Shown: positions 36,798 to 50,514 of the stretch, one piece after another
Position numbering within the stretch: position 1 is the stretch's first letter
Layout: each line of letters begins with the position of its first letter
NCBI GenBank assembly: GCA_032622095.1
Contig: CP136064.1
Location: 1,362,001 to 1,426,000, forward strand
Direction of reading: 5' to 3'
Length of the DNA: 64,000 bases
Origin: Siphonodentalium dalli
Lineage: Eukaryota; Mollusca; Scaphopoda; Gadilida; Siphonodentaliidae
Made by a program: the position numbers and the translations under genes
The notes under the pieces: generated by a model
Told to the model about the DNA's origin: nothing
What the model saw: the letters and a program-made list of their open reading frames with translations, nothing else
Database searches by the model: none

Positions 36798-39544
36798 ATG
36801 GTGGAGTACGGTTGGATATTTTCAATTTGGCGCATGTTTCTCCATACCGCGCCATGTCAAATCTGGCCATATCCGAATCGGGTTGTCATTTACAATGACT
36901 GCAGAAAATATATATCTTCATGTTGGAATGCAAATGTATGTTTAAAGGAACAGATGTATCTCAACTTAAAGGGACATAAGTAACACAGTCACCAACTTTA
37001 AGGGGTATCTGCTATAGACTGGTTACATGGTGGAGTACGGTTGGATATTTTCAATTATGCGCATGTTTCTCCATACCGCGCCATGTCAAATCTGGCCATA
37101 TCCGAATCGGGTTGTCATTTACAATGACTGCAGAAAATAAATATCTTCATGTTGGAATGCAAATGTATGTTTAAAGGAACAGATGTATCTCAACTGAAAG
37201 GAACATAAGTAACACAGTCACCAACTTAAAGAGGTGTCTGATTTAGACTGGTTCCATGGTGGAGTACGGTTGGATATTTTCTATTTGGCGCATGTTTCTC
37301 CATACCGCGCCATGTCAAATCTGGCCATATCCGAATCGGGTTGTCATTTACAATGACTACAGAAAATAAATATCTTCATGTTGGAATGCAAATGTATGTT
37401 TAAAGGAACAGATGTATCTCAACTTAAAGGGACATAAGTAACACAGTCACCAACTTTAAGGGGTATCTGCTATAGACTGGTTCCATGGTGGAGTACGGTT
37501 GGATATTTTCTATTTGGCGCATGTTTCTCCATACTGCGCCATGTCAAATCTGGCCATATCCGAATCGGGTTGTCATTTACAATGACTACAGAAAATAAAT
37601 ATCTTCATGTTGGAATGCAAATGTATGTTTAAAGAAACAGATGTATCTCAACTTAAAGGAACATAAGTAACACAGTCACCAACTTTAAGGGGTATCTGCT
37701 ATAGACTGGTTCCATGGTGGAGTACTGTTGGATATTTTCAATTTGGCGCATGTTTCTCCCTACCGCGCCATGTCAAATCTGGCCATATCCGAATCGGGTT
37801 GTCATTTACAATGACTACAGAAAATAAATATCTTCATGTTGGAATGCAAATGTATGTTTAAAGGAACAGATGTATCTCAACTTAAAGGGACATAAGTAAC
37901 ACAGTCACCAACTTAAAGGGGTATCTGTTATAGACTGGTTCCATGGTGGAGTACGGTTGGATATTTTCAATTTGGCGCATGTTTCTCCATTCCGCGCCAT
38001 GTCAAATCTGGCCATATCCGAATCGGGTTGTCATTTAGAATGACTGCAGAAAATATATATCTTCATGGTGGAATGCCAATGTATGTTTAAAGGAACAGAT
38101 GTATCTCAACTTAAAGGGACATAAGTAACACAGTCACCAACTTAAAGGGGTATCTGCTATAGACTGGTTCCATGGTGGAGTACTGTTGGATATTTTCAAT
38201 TTGGCGCATGTTTCTCCCTACCGCGCCATGTCAAATCTGGCCATATCCGAATCGGGTTGTCATTTACAATGAATACAGAAAATAAATATCTTCATGTTGG
38301 AATGCAAATGTATGTTTAAAGGAACAGATGTATCTCAACTTAAAGGGACATAAGTAACACAGTCACCAACTTAAAGGGGTATCTGCTATAGACTGGTTCC
38401 ATGGTGGAGTACGGTTGGATATTTTCAATTTGGCGCATGTTTCTCCATACCGCGCAATGTCAAATCTGGCCATATCCGAATCGGGTTGTCATTTACAATG
38501 ACTGCAGAAAATATATATCTTCATGGTGGAATGCAAATGTATGTTTAAAGGAACTGATGTATCTCAACTTAAACGGATATAAGTAACACAGTCACCAACT
38601 TAAAGGGGTATCTGCTATAGACTGGTTCCATGGTGGAGTACGGTTGGATATTTTCAATTTGGCGCATGTTTCTCCATACCGCGCCATGTCAAATCTGGCC
38701 CTATCCGAATCGGGTTGTTATTTACAATGACTGCAGAAAATATATATCTTCATGGTGGAATGCAAATGTATGTTTAAGGGAACAGATGTATCTCAACTTA
38801 AAGGGACATAAGTAACACAGTCACCAACTTAAAGGGGTATCTGCTATAGACTGGTTCCATGGTGGAGTACGGTTGGATATTTTCACTTTGGCGCATGTTT
38901 CTCCATACCGCGCCATGTCAAATCTGGCCCTATCCGAATCGGGTTGTCATTTACAATGACTGCAGAAAATATATATCTTCATGGTGGAATGCAAATGTAT
39001 GTTTAAAGGATAGATGTATCTCAACTTAAAGGGACATAAGTAACACCGTCACCAACTTTAAGGGGTATCTGCTATAGACTGGTTACATGGTGGAGTACGG
39101 TTGGATATTTTCAATTTGGCGCATGTTTCTCCATACCGCGCCATGTCAAATCTGGCCATATCCGAATCGGGTTGTCATTTACAATGACTGCAGAAAATAT
39201 ATATCTTCATGGTGGAATGCAAATGTATGTTTAAAGGAACAGATGTATCTCAACTTAAAGGGACATAAGTAACACAGTCACCAACTTTAAGGGGTATCTG
39301 CTATAGACTGGTTCCATGGTGGAGTACGGTTGGATATTTTCAATTTGGCGCATGTTTTTCCATACCGCGCCATGTCAAATCTGGCCATATCCGAATCGGG
39401 TTGTCATTTACAATGACTACAGAAAATAAATATCTTCATGTTGGAAAGCAAATGTATGTTTAAAGGAACAGATGTATCTCAACTTAAAGGGACATAAGTA
39501 ACACAGTCACCAACTTAAAGGGGTATCTGCTATAGACTGGTTCC
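36798..39544. repeat. 12-monomer opening segment of the right-hand HOR family
   Basis: Units 36798 to 39316 carry aattatgcg with caactgaaagg (37027), aaagaggtgtctgattt (before 37256), catactgcgcc (37485), ccattccgcg with tttagaatg and atgccaatg (37943), gaatacag (38172), gcgcaatg with aactgatg (38401) and a 1-bp deletion, aaggatagatg (39010/39011). The same order recurs from 53492 and from 59216. The match to 53492 continues into the 24-mer as far as about 40460. Confidence 0.93.
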
Positions 39545-42500
39545 ATGGTGGAGTACGGTTGGAAATTTTCAATTTGGCGCATGTTTCTCCATACCGCGCC
39601 ATGTCAAATCTGGCCATATCCGAATCGGGTTGTCATTTACAATAACTGCAGAAAATATATATCTTCATGGTGGAATGCAAATGTATGTTTAAAGGAACAG
39701 ATGTATCTCAACTTAAAGGGACATAAGTAACACAGTCACCAACTTAAAGGGGTATCTGCTATAGACTGGTTCCATGGTGGAGTACGGTTGGATATTTTCA
39801 ATTTGGTGCATGTTTCTCCATACCGCGCCATGTCAAATCTGGCCATATCCGAATCGGGTTGTCATTTACAATGACTACAGAAAATAAATATCTTCATGTT
39901 GGAATGCAAATGTATGTTTAAAGAAACAGATGTATCTCAACTTAAAGGGACATAAGTAACACAGTCACCAACTTTAAGGGGTATCTGCTATAGACTGGTT
40001 CCATGGTGGAGTACTGTTGGATATTTTTAATTTGGCGCATGTTTCTCCCTACCGCGCCATGTCAAATCTGGCCATATCCGAATCGGGTTGTCATTTACAA
40101 TGACTGCAGAAAATATATATCTTCATGGTGGAATGCAAATGTATGTTTAAAGGAACAGATGTATCTCAACTTAAAGGGACATAAGTAACACAGTCACCAA
40201 CTTTAAGGGGTATCTGCTATAGACTGGTTCCATGGTGGAGTACGGTTGGATATTTTCAATTTTGCGCATGTTTCTCCATACCGCGCCATGTCAAATCTGG
40301 CCATATCCGAATCGGGTTGTCATTTACAATGACTGCAGAAAATATATATCTTCATGTTGGAATGCAAATGAATGTTTAAAGGAACAGATGTATCTCAACT
40401 TAAAGGGACATAAGTAACACCGTCACCAACTTTAAGGGGTATCTGCTATAGACTGGTTACATGGTGGAGTACGGTTGGATATTTTCAATTTTGCGCATGT
40501 TTCTCCATACCGCGCCATGTCAAATCTGGCCATATCCGAATCGGGTTGTCATTTACAATGACTGCAGAAAATAAATATCTTCATGTTGGAATGCAAATGT
40601 AAGTTTAAAGGAACAGATGTATCTCAACTTAAAGGGACATAAGTAACACAGTCACCAACTTTAAGGGGTATCTGCTATAGACTGGTTCCATGGTGGAGTA
40701 CGGTTGGATATTTACTATTTGGCGCATGTTTCTCCATACCGCGCCATGTCAAATCTGGCCATATCCGAATCGGGTTGTCATTTACAATGACTACAGAAAA
40801 TAAATATCTTCATGTTGGAATGCAAATGTATGTTTAAAGGAAGAGATGTATCTCAACTTAAAGGGACATAAGTAACACCGTCACCAACTTTAAGGGGTAT
40901 CTGCTATAGACTGGTTCCATGGTGGAGTACTGTTGCATATTTTCAATTTGGCGCATGTTTTTCCATACCGCGCCATGTCAAATCTGGCCATATCCGAATC
41001 GGGTTGTCATTTTCAATGACTACAGAAAATAAATATCTTCATGTTGGAATGCAAATGTATGTTTAAAGGAACAGATGTATCTCAACTTAAAGGGACATAA
41101 GTAACACAGTCACCAACTTAAAGGGGTATCTGCTATAGACTGGTTCCATGGTGGAGTACGGTTGGATATTTTCAATTTGGCGCATGTTTCTCCATACCGC
41201 GCCATGTCAAATCTGGCCATATCCGAATCGGGTTGTCATTTACAATGACTGCAGAAAATATATATCTTCATGGTGGAATGCAAATGTATGTTTAAAGGAA
41301 CAGATGTATCTCAACTTAAAGGGACATAAGTAACACAGTCACCAACTTAAAGGGGTATCTGCTATAGACTGGTTCCATGGTGGAGTACGGTTGGATATTT
41401 TCAATTTGGCGCATGTTTCTCCATACCGCGCCATGTCAAATCTGGCCCTATCCGAATCGGGTTGTCATTTACCATGACTGCAGAAAATATATATCTTCAT
41501 GGTGGAATGCAAATGTATGTTTAAAGGAACAGATGTATCTCAACTTAAAGGGACATAAGTAACACAGTCACCAACTTTAAGGGGTGTCTGATATAGACTG
41601 GTTCCATGGTGGAGTACGGTTGGATATTTTCTATTTGGCGCATGTTTCTCCATACCGCGCCATGTCAAATCTGGCCATATCCGAATCGGGTTGTCATTTA
41701 CAATGACTGCAGAAAATATATATCTTCATGGTGGAATGCAAATGTATGTTTAAAGGAACAGATGTATCTCAACTTAAAGGGACATAAGTAACACAGTCAC
41801 CAACTTTAAGGGGTATCTGCTATAGACTGGTTCCATGGTGGAGTACGGTTGGATATTTTCAATTTGGCGCATGTTTTTCCATACCGCGCCATGTCAAATC
41901 TGGCCATATCCGAATCGGGTTGTCATTTACAATGACTACAGAAAATAAATATCTTCATGTTGGAAAGCAAATGTATGTTTAAAGGAACAGATGTATCTCA
42001 ACTTAAAGGGACATAAGTAACACAGTCACCAACTTAAAGGGGTATCTGCTATAGACTGGTTCCATGGTGGAGTACGGTTGGAAATTTTCAATTTGGCGCA
42101 TGTTTCTCCATACCGCGCCATGTCAAATCTGGCCATATCCGAATCGGGTTGTCATTTACAATAACTGCAGAAAATATATATCTTCATGGTGGAATGCAAA
42201 TGTATGTTTAAAGGAACAGATGTATCTCAACTTAAAGGGACATAAGTAACACAGTCACCAACTTAAAGGGGTATCTGCTATAGACTGGTTCCATGGTGGA
42301 GTACGGTTGGATATTTTCAATTTGGTGCATGTTTCTCCATACCGCGCCATGTCAAATCTGGCCATATCCGAATCGGGTTGTCATTTACAATGACTACAGA
42401 AAATAAATATCTTCATGTTGGAATGCAAATGTATGTTTAAAGAAACAGATGTATCTCAACTTAAAGGGACATAAGTAACACAGTCACCAACTTTAAGGGG

Positions 42501-45029
42501 TATCTGCTATAGACTGGTTCCATGGTGGAGTACTGTTGGATATTTTTAATTTGGCGCATGTTTCTCCCTACCGCGCCATGTCAAATCTGGCCATATCCGA
42601 ATCGGGTTGTCATTTACAATGACTGCAGAAAATATATATCTTCATGGTGGAATGCAAATGTATGTTTAAAGGAACAGATGTATCTCAACTTAAAGGGACA
42701 TAAGTAACACAGTCACCAACTTTAAGGGGTATCTGCTATAGACTGGTTCCATGGTGGAGTACGGTTGGATATTTTCAATTTTGCGCATGTTTCTCCATAC
42801 CGCGCCATGTCAAATCTGGCCATATCCGAATCGGGTTGTCATTTACAATGACTGCAGAAAATATATATCTTCATGTTGGAATGCAAATGAATGTTTAAAG
42901 GAACAGATGTATCTCAACTTAAAGGGACATAAGTAACACCGTCACCAACTTTAAGGGGTATCTGCTATAGACTGGTTACATGGTGGAGTACGGTTGGATA
43001 TTTTCAATTTTGCGCATGTTTCTCCATACCGCGCCATGTCAAATCTGGCCATATCCGAATCGGGTTGTCATTTACAATGACTGCAGAAAATAAATATCTT
43101 CATGTTGGAATGCAAATGTATGTTTAAAGGAACAGATGTATCTCAACTTAAAGGGACATAAGTAACACAGTCACCAACTTTAAGGGGTATCTGCTATAGA
43201 CTGGTTCCATGGTGGAGTACGGTTGGATATTTACTATTTGGCGCATGTTTCTCCATACCGCGCCATGTCAAATCTGGCCATATCCGAATCGGGTTGTCAT
43301 TTACAATGACTACAGAAAATAAATATCTTCATGTTGGAATGCAAATGTATGTTTAAAGGAAGAGATGTATCTCAACTTAAAGGGACATAAGTAACACCGT
43401 CACCAACTTTAAGGGGTATCTGCTATAGACTGGTTCCATGGTGGAGTACTGTTGCATATTTTCAATTTGGCGCATGTTTTTCCATACCGCGCCATGTCAA
43501 ATCTGGCCATATCCGAATCGGGTTGTCATTTTCAATGACTACAGAAAATAAATATCTTCATGTTGGAATGCAAATGTATGTTTAAAGGAACAGATGTATC
43601 TCAACTTAAAGGGACATAAGTAACACAGTCACCAACTTAAAGGGGTATCTGCTATAGACTGGTTCCATGGTGGAGTACGGTTGGATATTTTCAATTTGGC
43701 GCATGTTTCTCCATACCGCGCCATGTCAAATCTGGCCATATCCGAATCGGGTTGTCATTTACAATGACTGCAGAAAATATATATCTTCATGGTGGAATGC
43801 AAATGTATGTTTAAAGGAACAGATGTATCTCAACTTAAAGGGACATAAGTAACACAGTCACCAACTTAAAGGGGTATCTGCTATAGACTGGTTCCATGGT
43901 GGAGTACGGTTGGATATTTTCAATTTGGCGCATGTTTCTCCATACCGCGCCATGTCAAATCTGGCCCTATCCGAATCGGGTTGTCATTTACCATGACTGC
44001 AGAAAATATATATCTTCATGGTGGAATGCAAATGTATGTTTAAAGGAACAGATGTATCTCAACTTAAAGGGACATAAGTAACACAGTCACCAACTTTAAG
44101 GGGTGTCTGATATAGACTGGTTCCATGGTGGAGTACGGTTGGATATTTTCTATTTGGCGCATGTTTCTCCATACCGCGCCATGTCAAATCTGGCCCTATC
44201 CGATTCGGGTTGTCATTTACAATGACTGCAGAAAATATATATCTTCATGGTGGAATGCAAATGTATGTTTAAAGAAACAGATGTATCTCAACTTAAAGGG
44301 ACATAAGTAGCACAGTCACCAACTTTAAGGGGTATCTGCTATAGACTGGTTCCATGGTGGAGTACTGTTGGATATTTTCAATTTGGCGCATGTTTCTCCC
44401 TACCGCGCCATGTCAAATCTGGCCATATCCGAATCGGGTTGTCATTTACAATGACTACAGAAAATAAATATCTTCATGTTGGAATGCAAATGTATGTTTA
44501 AAGGAACAGATGTATCTCAACTTAAAGGGACATAAGTAACACAGTCACCAACTTTAAGGGGTATCTGCTATAGACTGGTTCCATGGTGGAGTACGGTTGG
44601 GTATTTTCAATTTGGCGCATGTTTTTCCATACCGCGCCATGTCAAATCTGGCCATATCCGAATCGGGTATGACTACAGATAATAAATATCTTCATGTTGG
44701 AAAGCAAATGTATGTTTAAAGGAACAGATGTATCTCAACTTAAAGGGACATAAGTAACACAGTCACCAACTTAAAGGGGTATCTGCTATAGACTGGTTCC
44801 ATGGTGGAGTACGGTTGGGTATTTTCAATTTGGCGCATGTTTTTCCATACCGCGCCATGTCAAATCTGGCCATATCCGAATCGGGTTGTCATTTACAATG
44901 ACTACAGATAATAAATATCTTCATGTTGGAAAGCAAATGTATGTTTAAAGGAACAGATGTATCTCAACTTAAAGGGACATAAGTAACACAGTCACCAACT
45001 TAAAGGGGTATCTGCTATAGACTGGTTCC
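39545..45029. repeat. 24-mer higher-order repeat, copy 1 (5,485 bp)
   Basis: A composite of an 11-mer (39545-42063, 2,519 bp) and a 13-mer (42064-45029, 2,966 bp). Both begin with the same nine units (ggaaatt; ggtgcatg; tactgttgg; ttttgcg with gaatgttt; ttacatgg; tttacta; ttgcatatt; standard; taccatgac). The 11-mer then adds two units and the 13-mer adds four, including ccgattcg, ctccctacc and two gttgggtattttc units. The first of those two has an 11-bp deletion at 44668/44669. The only private change I noticed versus copy 2 is T to A at 40602. Confidence 0.95.
44583..44800. repeat. 218-bp monomer with 11-bp deletion
   Basis: The usual ccgaatcgggttgtcat run is replaced by cgggtatgactacag: eleven bases covering positions 86-96 of the unit are missing (junction 44668/44669). 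The identical short unit recurs at 50068-50285. The following monomer (44801, 50286) has the same gttgggtattttc marker but full length, so the deletion arose in one of two sister units. Confidence 0.95.
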
Positions 45030-48000
45030 ATGGTGGAGTACGGTTGGAAATTTTCAATTTGGCGCATGTTTCTCCATACCGCGCCATGTCAAATCTGGCC
45101 ATATCCGAATCGGGTTGTCATTTACAATAACTGCAGAAAATATATATCTTCATGGTGGAATGCAAATGTATGTTTAAAGGAACAGATGTATCTCAACTTA
45201 AAGGGACATAAGTAACACAGTCACCAACTTAAAGGGGTATCTGCTATAGACTGGTTCCATGGTGGAGTACGGTTGGATATTTTCAATTTGGTGCATGTTT
45301 CTCCATACCGCGCCATGTCAAATCTGGCCATATCCGAATCGGGTTGTCATTTACAATGACTACAGAAAATAAATATCTTCATGTTGGAATGCAAATGTAT
45401 GTTTAAAGAAACAGATGTATCTCAACTTAAAGGGACATAAGTAACACAGTCACCAACTTTAAGGGGTATCTGCTATAGACTGGTTCCATGGTGGAGTACT
45501 GTTGGATATTTTTAATTTGGCGCATGTTTCTCCCTACCGCGCCATGTCAAATCTGGCCATATCCGAATCGGGTTGTCATTTACAATGACTGCAGAAAATA
45601 TATATCTTCATGGTGGAATGCAAATGTATGTTTAAAGGAACAGATGTATCTCAACTTAAAGGGACATAAGTAACACAGTCACCAACTTTAAGGGGTATCT
45701 GCTATAGACTGGTTCCATGGTGGAGTACGGTTGGATATTTTCAATTTTGCGCATGTTTCTCCATACCGCGCCATGTCAAATCTGGCCATATCCGAATCGG
45801 GTTGTCATTTACAATGACTGCAGAAAATATATATCTTCATGTTGGAATGCAAATGAATGTTTAAAGGAACAGATGTATCTCAACTTAAAGGGACATAAGT
45901 AACACCGTCACCAACTTTAAGGGGTATCTGCTATAGACTGGTTACATGGTGGAGTACGGTTGGATATTTTCAATTTTGCGCATGTTTCTCCATACCGCGC
46001 CATGTCAAATCTGGCCATATCCGAATCGGGTTGTCATTTACAATGACTGCAGAAAATAAATATCTTCATGTTGGAATGCAAATGTATGTTTAAAGGAACA
46101 GATGTATCTCAACTTAAAGGGACATAAGTAACACAGTCACCAACTTTAAGGGGTATCTGCTATAGACTGGTTCCATGGTGGAGTACGGTTGGATATTTAC
46201 TATTTGGCGCATGTTTCTCCATACCGCGCCATGTCAAATCTGGCCATATCCGAATCGGGTTGTCATTTACAATGACTACAGAAAATAAATATCTTCATGT
46301 TGGAATGCAAATGTATGTTTAAAGGAAGAGATGTATCTCAACTTAAAGGGACATAAGTAACACCGTCACCAACTTTAAGGGGTATCTGCTATAGACTGGT
46401 TCCATGGTGGAGTACTGTTGCATATTTTCAATTTGGCGCATGTTTTTCCATACCGCGCCATGTCAAATCTGGCCATATCCGAATCGGGTTGTCATTTTCA
46501 ATGACTACAGAAAATAAATATCTTCATGTTGGAATGCAAATGTATGTTTAAAGGAACAGATGTATCTCAACTTAAAGGGACATAAGTAACACAGTCACCA
46601 ACTTAAAGGGGTATCTGCTATAGACTGGTTCCATGGTGGAGTACGGTTGGATATTTTCAATTTGGCGCATGTTTCTCCATACCGCGCCATGTCAAATCTG
46701 GCCATATCCGAATCGGGTTGTCATTTACAATGACTGCAGAAAATATATATCTTCATGGTGGAATGCAAATGTATGTTTAAAGGAACAGATGTATCTCAAC
46801 TTAAAGGGACATAAGTAACACAGTCACCAACTTAAAGGGGTATCTGCTATAGACTGGTTCCATGGTGGAGTACGGTTGGATATTTTCAATTTGGCGCATG
46901 TTTCTCCATACCGCGCCATGTCAAATCTGGCCCTATCCGAATCGGGTTGTCATTTACCATGACTGCAGAAAATATATATCTTCATGGTGGAATGCAAATG
47001 TATGTTTAAAGGAACAGATGTATCTCAACTTAAAGGGACATAAGTAACACAGTCACCAACTTTAAGGGGTGTCTGATATAGACTGGTTCCATGGTGGAGT
47101 ACGGTTGGATATTTTCTATTTGGCGCATGTTTCTCCATACCGCGCCATGTCAAATCTGGCCATATCCGAATCGGGTTGTCATTTACAATGACTGCAGAAA
47201 ATATATATCTTCATGGTGGAATGCAAATGTATGTTTAAAGGAACAGATGTATCTCAACTTAAAGGGACATAAGTAACACAGTCACCAACTTTAAGGGGTA
47301 TCTGCTATAGACTGGTTCCATGGTGGAGTACGGTTGGATATTTTCAATTTGGCGCATGTTTTTCCATACCGCGCCATGTCAAATCTGGCCATATCCGAAT
47401 CGGGTTGTCATTTACAATGACTACAGAAAATAAATATCTTCATGTTGGAAAGCAAATGTATGTTTAAAGGAACAGATGTATCTCAACTTAAAGGGACATA
47501 AGTAACACAGTCACCAACTTAAAGGGGTATCTGCTATAGACTGGTTCCATGGTGGAGTACGGTTGGAAATTTTCAATTTGGCGCATGTTTCTCCATACCG
47601 CGCCATGTCAAATCTGGCCATATCCGAATCGGGTTGTCATTTACAATAACTGCAGAAAATATATATCTTCATGGTGGAATGCAAATGTATGTTTAAAGGA
47701 ACAGATGTATCTCAACTTAAAGGGACATAAGTAACACAGTCACCAACTTAAAGGGGTATCTGCTATAGACTGGTTCCATGGTGGAGTACGGTTGGATATT
47801 TTCAATTTGGTGCATGTTTCTCCATACCGCGCCATGTCAAATCTGGCCATATCCGAATCGGGTTGTCATTTACAATGACTACAGAAAATAAATATCTTCA
47901 TGTTGGAATGCAAATGTATGTTTAAAGAAACAGATGTATCTCAACTTAAAGGGACATAAGTAACACAGTCACCAACTTTAAGGGGTATCTGCTATAGACT

Positions 48001-50514
48001 GGTTCCATGGTGGAGTACTGTTGGATATTTTTAATTTGGCGCATGTTTCTCCCTACCGCGCCATGTCAAATCTGGCCATATCCGAATCGGGTTGTCATTT
48101 ACAATGACTGCAGAAAATATATATCTTCATGGTGGAATGCAAATGTATGTTTAAAGGAACAGATGTATCTCAACTTAAAGGGACATAAGTAACACAGTCA
48201 CCAACTTTAAGGGGTATCTGCTATAGACTGGTTCCATGGTGGAGTACGGTTGGATATTTTCAATTTTGCGCATGTTTCTCCATACCGCGCCATGTCAAAT
48301 CTGGCCATATCCGAATCGGGTTGTCATTTACAATGACTGCAGAAAATATATATCTTCATGTTGGAATGCAAATGAATGTTTAAAGGAACAGATGTATCTC
48401 AACTTAAAGGGACATAAGTAACACCGTCACCAACTTTAAGGGGTATCTGCTATAGACTGGTTACATGGTGGAGTACGGTTGGATATTTTCAATTTTGCGC
48501 ATGTTTCTCCATACCGCGCCATGTCAAATCTGGCCATATCCGAATCGGGTTGTCATTTACAATGACTGCAGAAAATAAATATCTTCATGTTGGAATGCAA
48601 ATGTATGTTTAAAGGAACAGATGTATCTCAACTTAAAGGGACATAAGTAACACAGTCACCAACTTTAAGGGGTATCTGCTATAGACTGGTTCCATGGTGG
48701 AGTACGGTTGGATATTTACTATTTGGCGCATGTTTCTCCATACCGCGCCATGTCAAATCTGGCCATATCCGAATCGGGTTGTCATTTACAATGACTACAG
48801 AAAATAAATATCTTCATGTTGGAATGCAAATGTATGTTTAAAGGAAGAGATGTATCTCAACTTAAAGGGACATAAGTAACACCGTCACCAACTTTAAGGG
48901 GTATCTGCTATAGACTGGTTCCATGGTGGAGTACTGTTGCATATTTTCAATTTGGCGCATGTTTTTCCATACCGCGCCATGTCAAATCTGGCCATATCCG
49001 AATCGGGTTGTCATTTTCAATGACTACAGAAAATAAATATCTTCATGTTGGAATGCAAATGTATGTTTAAAGGAACAGATGTATCTCAACTTAAAGGGAC
49101 ATAAGTAACACAGTCACCAACTTAAAGGGGTATCTGCTATAGACTGGTTCCATGGTGGAGTACGGTTGGATATTTTCAATTTGGCGCATGTTTCTCCATA
49201 CCGCGCCATGTCAAATCTGGCCATATCCGAATCGGGTTGTCATTTACAATGACTGCAGAAAATATATATCTTCATGGTGGAATGCAAATGTATGTTTAAA
49301 GGAACAGATGTATCTCAACTTAAAGGGACATAAGTAACACAGTCACCAACTTAAAGGGGTATCTGCTATAGACTGGTTCCATGGTGGAGTACGGTTGGAT
49401 ATTTTCAATTTGGCGCATGTTTCTCCATACCGCGCCATGTCAAATCTGGCCCTATCCGAATCGGGTTGTCATTTACCATGACTGCAGAAAATATATATCT
49501 TCATGGTGGAATGCAAATGTATGTTTAAAGGAACAGATGTATCTCAACTTAAAGGGACATAAGTAACACAGTCACCAACTTTAAGGGGTGTCTGATATAG
49601 ACTGGTTCCATGGTGGAGTACGGTTGGATATTTTCTATTTGGCGCATGTTTCTCCATACCGCGCCATGTCAAATCTGGCCCTATCCGATTCGGGTTGTCA
49701 TTTACAATGACTGCAGAAAATATATATCTTCATGGTGGAATGCAAATGTATGTTTAAAGAAACAGATGTATCTCAACTTAAAGGGACATAAGTAGCACAG
49801 TCACCAACTTTAAGGGGTATCTGCTATAGACTGGTTCCATGGTGGAGTACTGTTGGATATTTTCAATTTGGCGCATGTTTCTCCCTACCGCGCCATGTCA
49901 AATCTGGCCATATCCGAATCGGGTTGTCATTTACAATGACTACAGAAAATAAATATCTTCATGTTGGAATGCAAATGTATGTTTAAAGGAACAGATGTAT
50001 CTCAACTTAAAGGGACATAAGTAACACAGTCACCAACTTTAAGGGGTATCTGCTATAGACTGGTTCCATGGTGGAGTACGGTTGGGTATTTTCAATTTGG
50101 CGCATGTTTTTCCATACCGCGCCATGTCAAATCTGGCCATATCCGAATCGGGTATGACTACAGATAATAAATATCTTCATGTTGGAAAGCAAATGTATGT
50201 TTAAAGGAACAGATGTATCTCAACTTAAAGGGACATAAGTAACACAGTCACCAACTTAAAGGGGTATCTGCTATAGACTGGTTCCATGGTGGAGTACGGT
50301 TGGGTATTTTCAATTTGGCGCATGTTTTTCCATACCGCGCCATGTCAAATCTGGCCATATCCGAATCGGGTTGTCATTTACAATGACTACAGATAATAAA
50401 TATCTTCATGTTGGAAAGCAAATGTATGTTTAAAGGAACAGATGTATCTCAACTTAAAGGGACATAAGTAACACAGTCACCAACTTAAAGGGGTATCTGC
50501 TATAGACTGGTTCC
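45030..50514. repeat. 24-mer higher-order repeat, copy 2 (5,485 bp)
   Basis: Tandem copy of 39545-45029 with the same 11-mer (45030-47548) and 13-mer (47549-50514) and the same 11-bp deletion at 50153/50154. Every unit start is offset by exactly 5,485. A third copy begins at 50515 but changes identity within three monomers. Confidence 0.95.
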
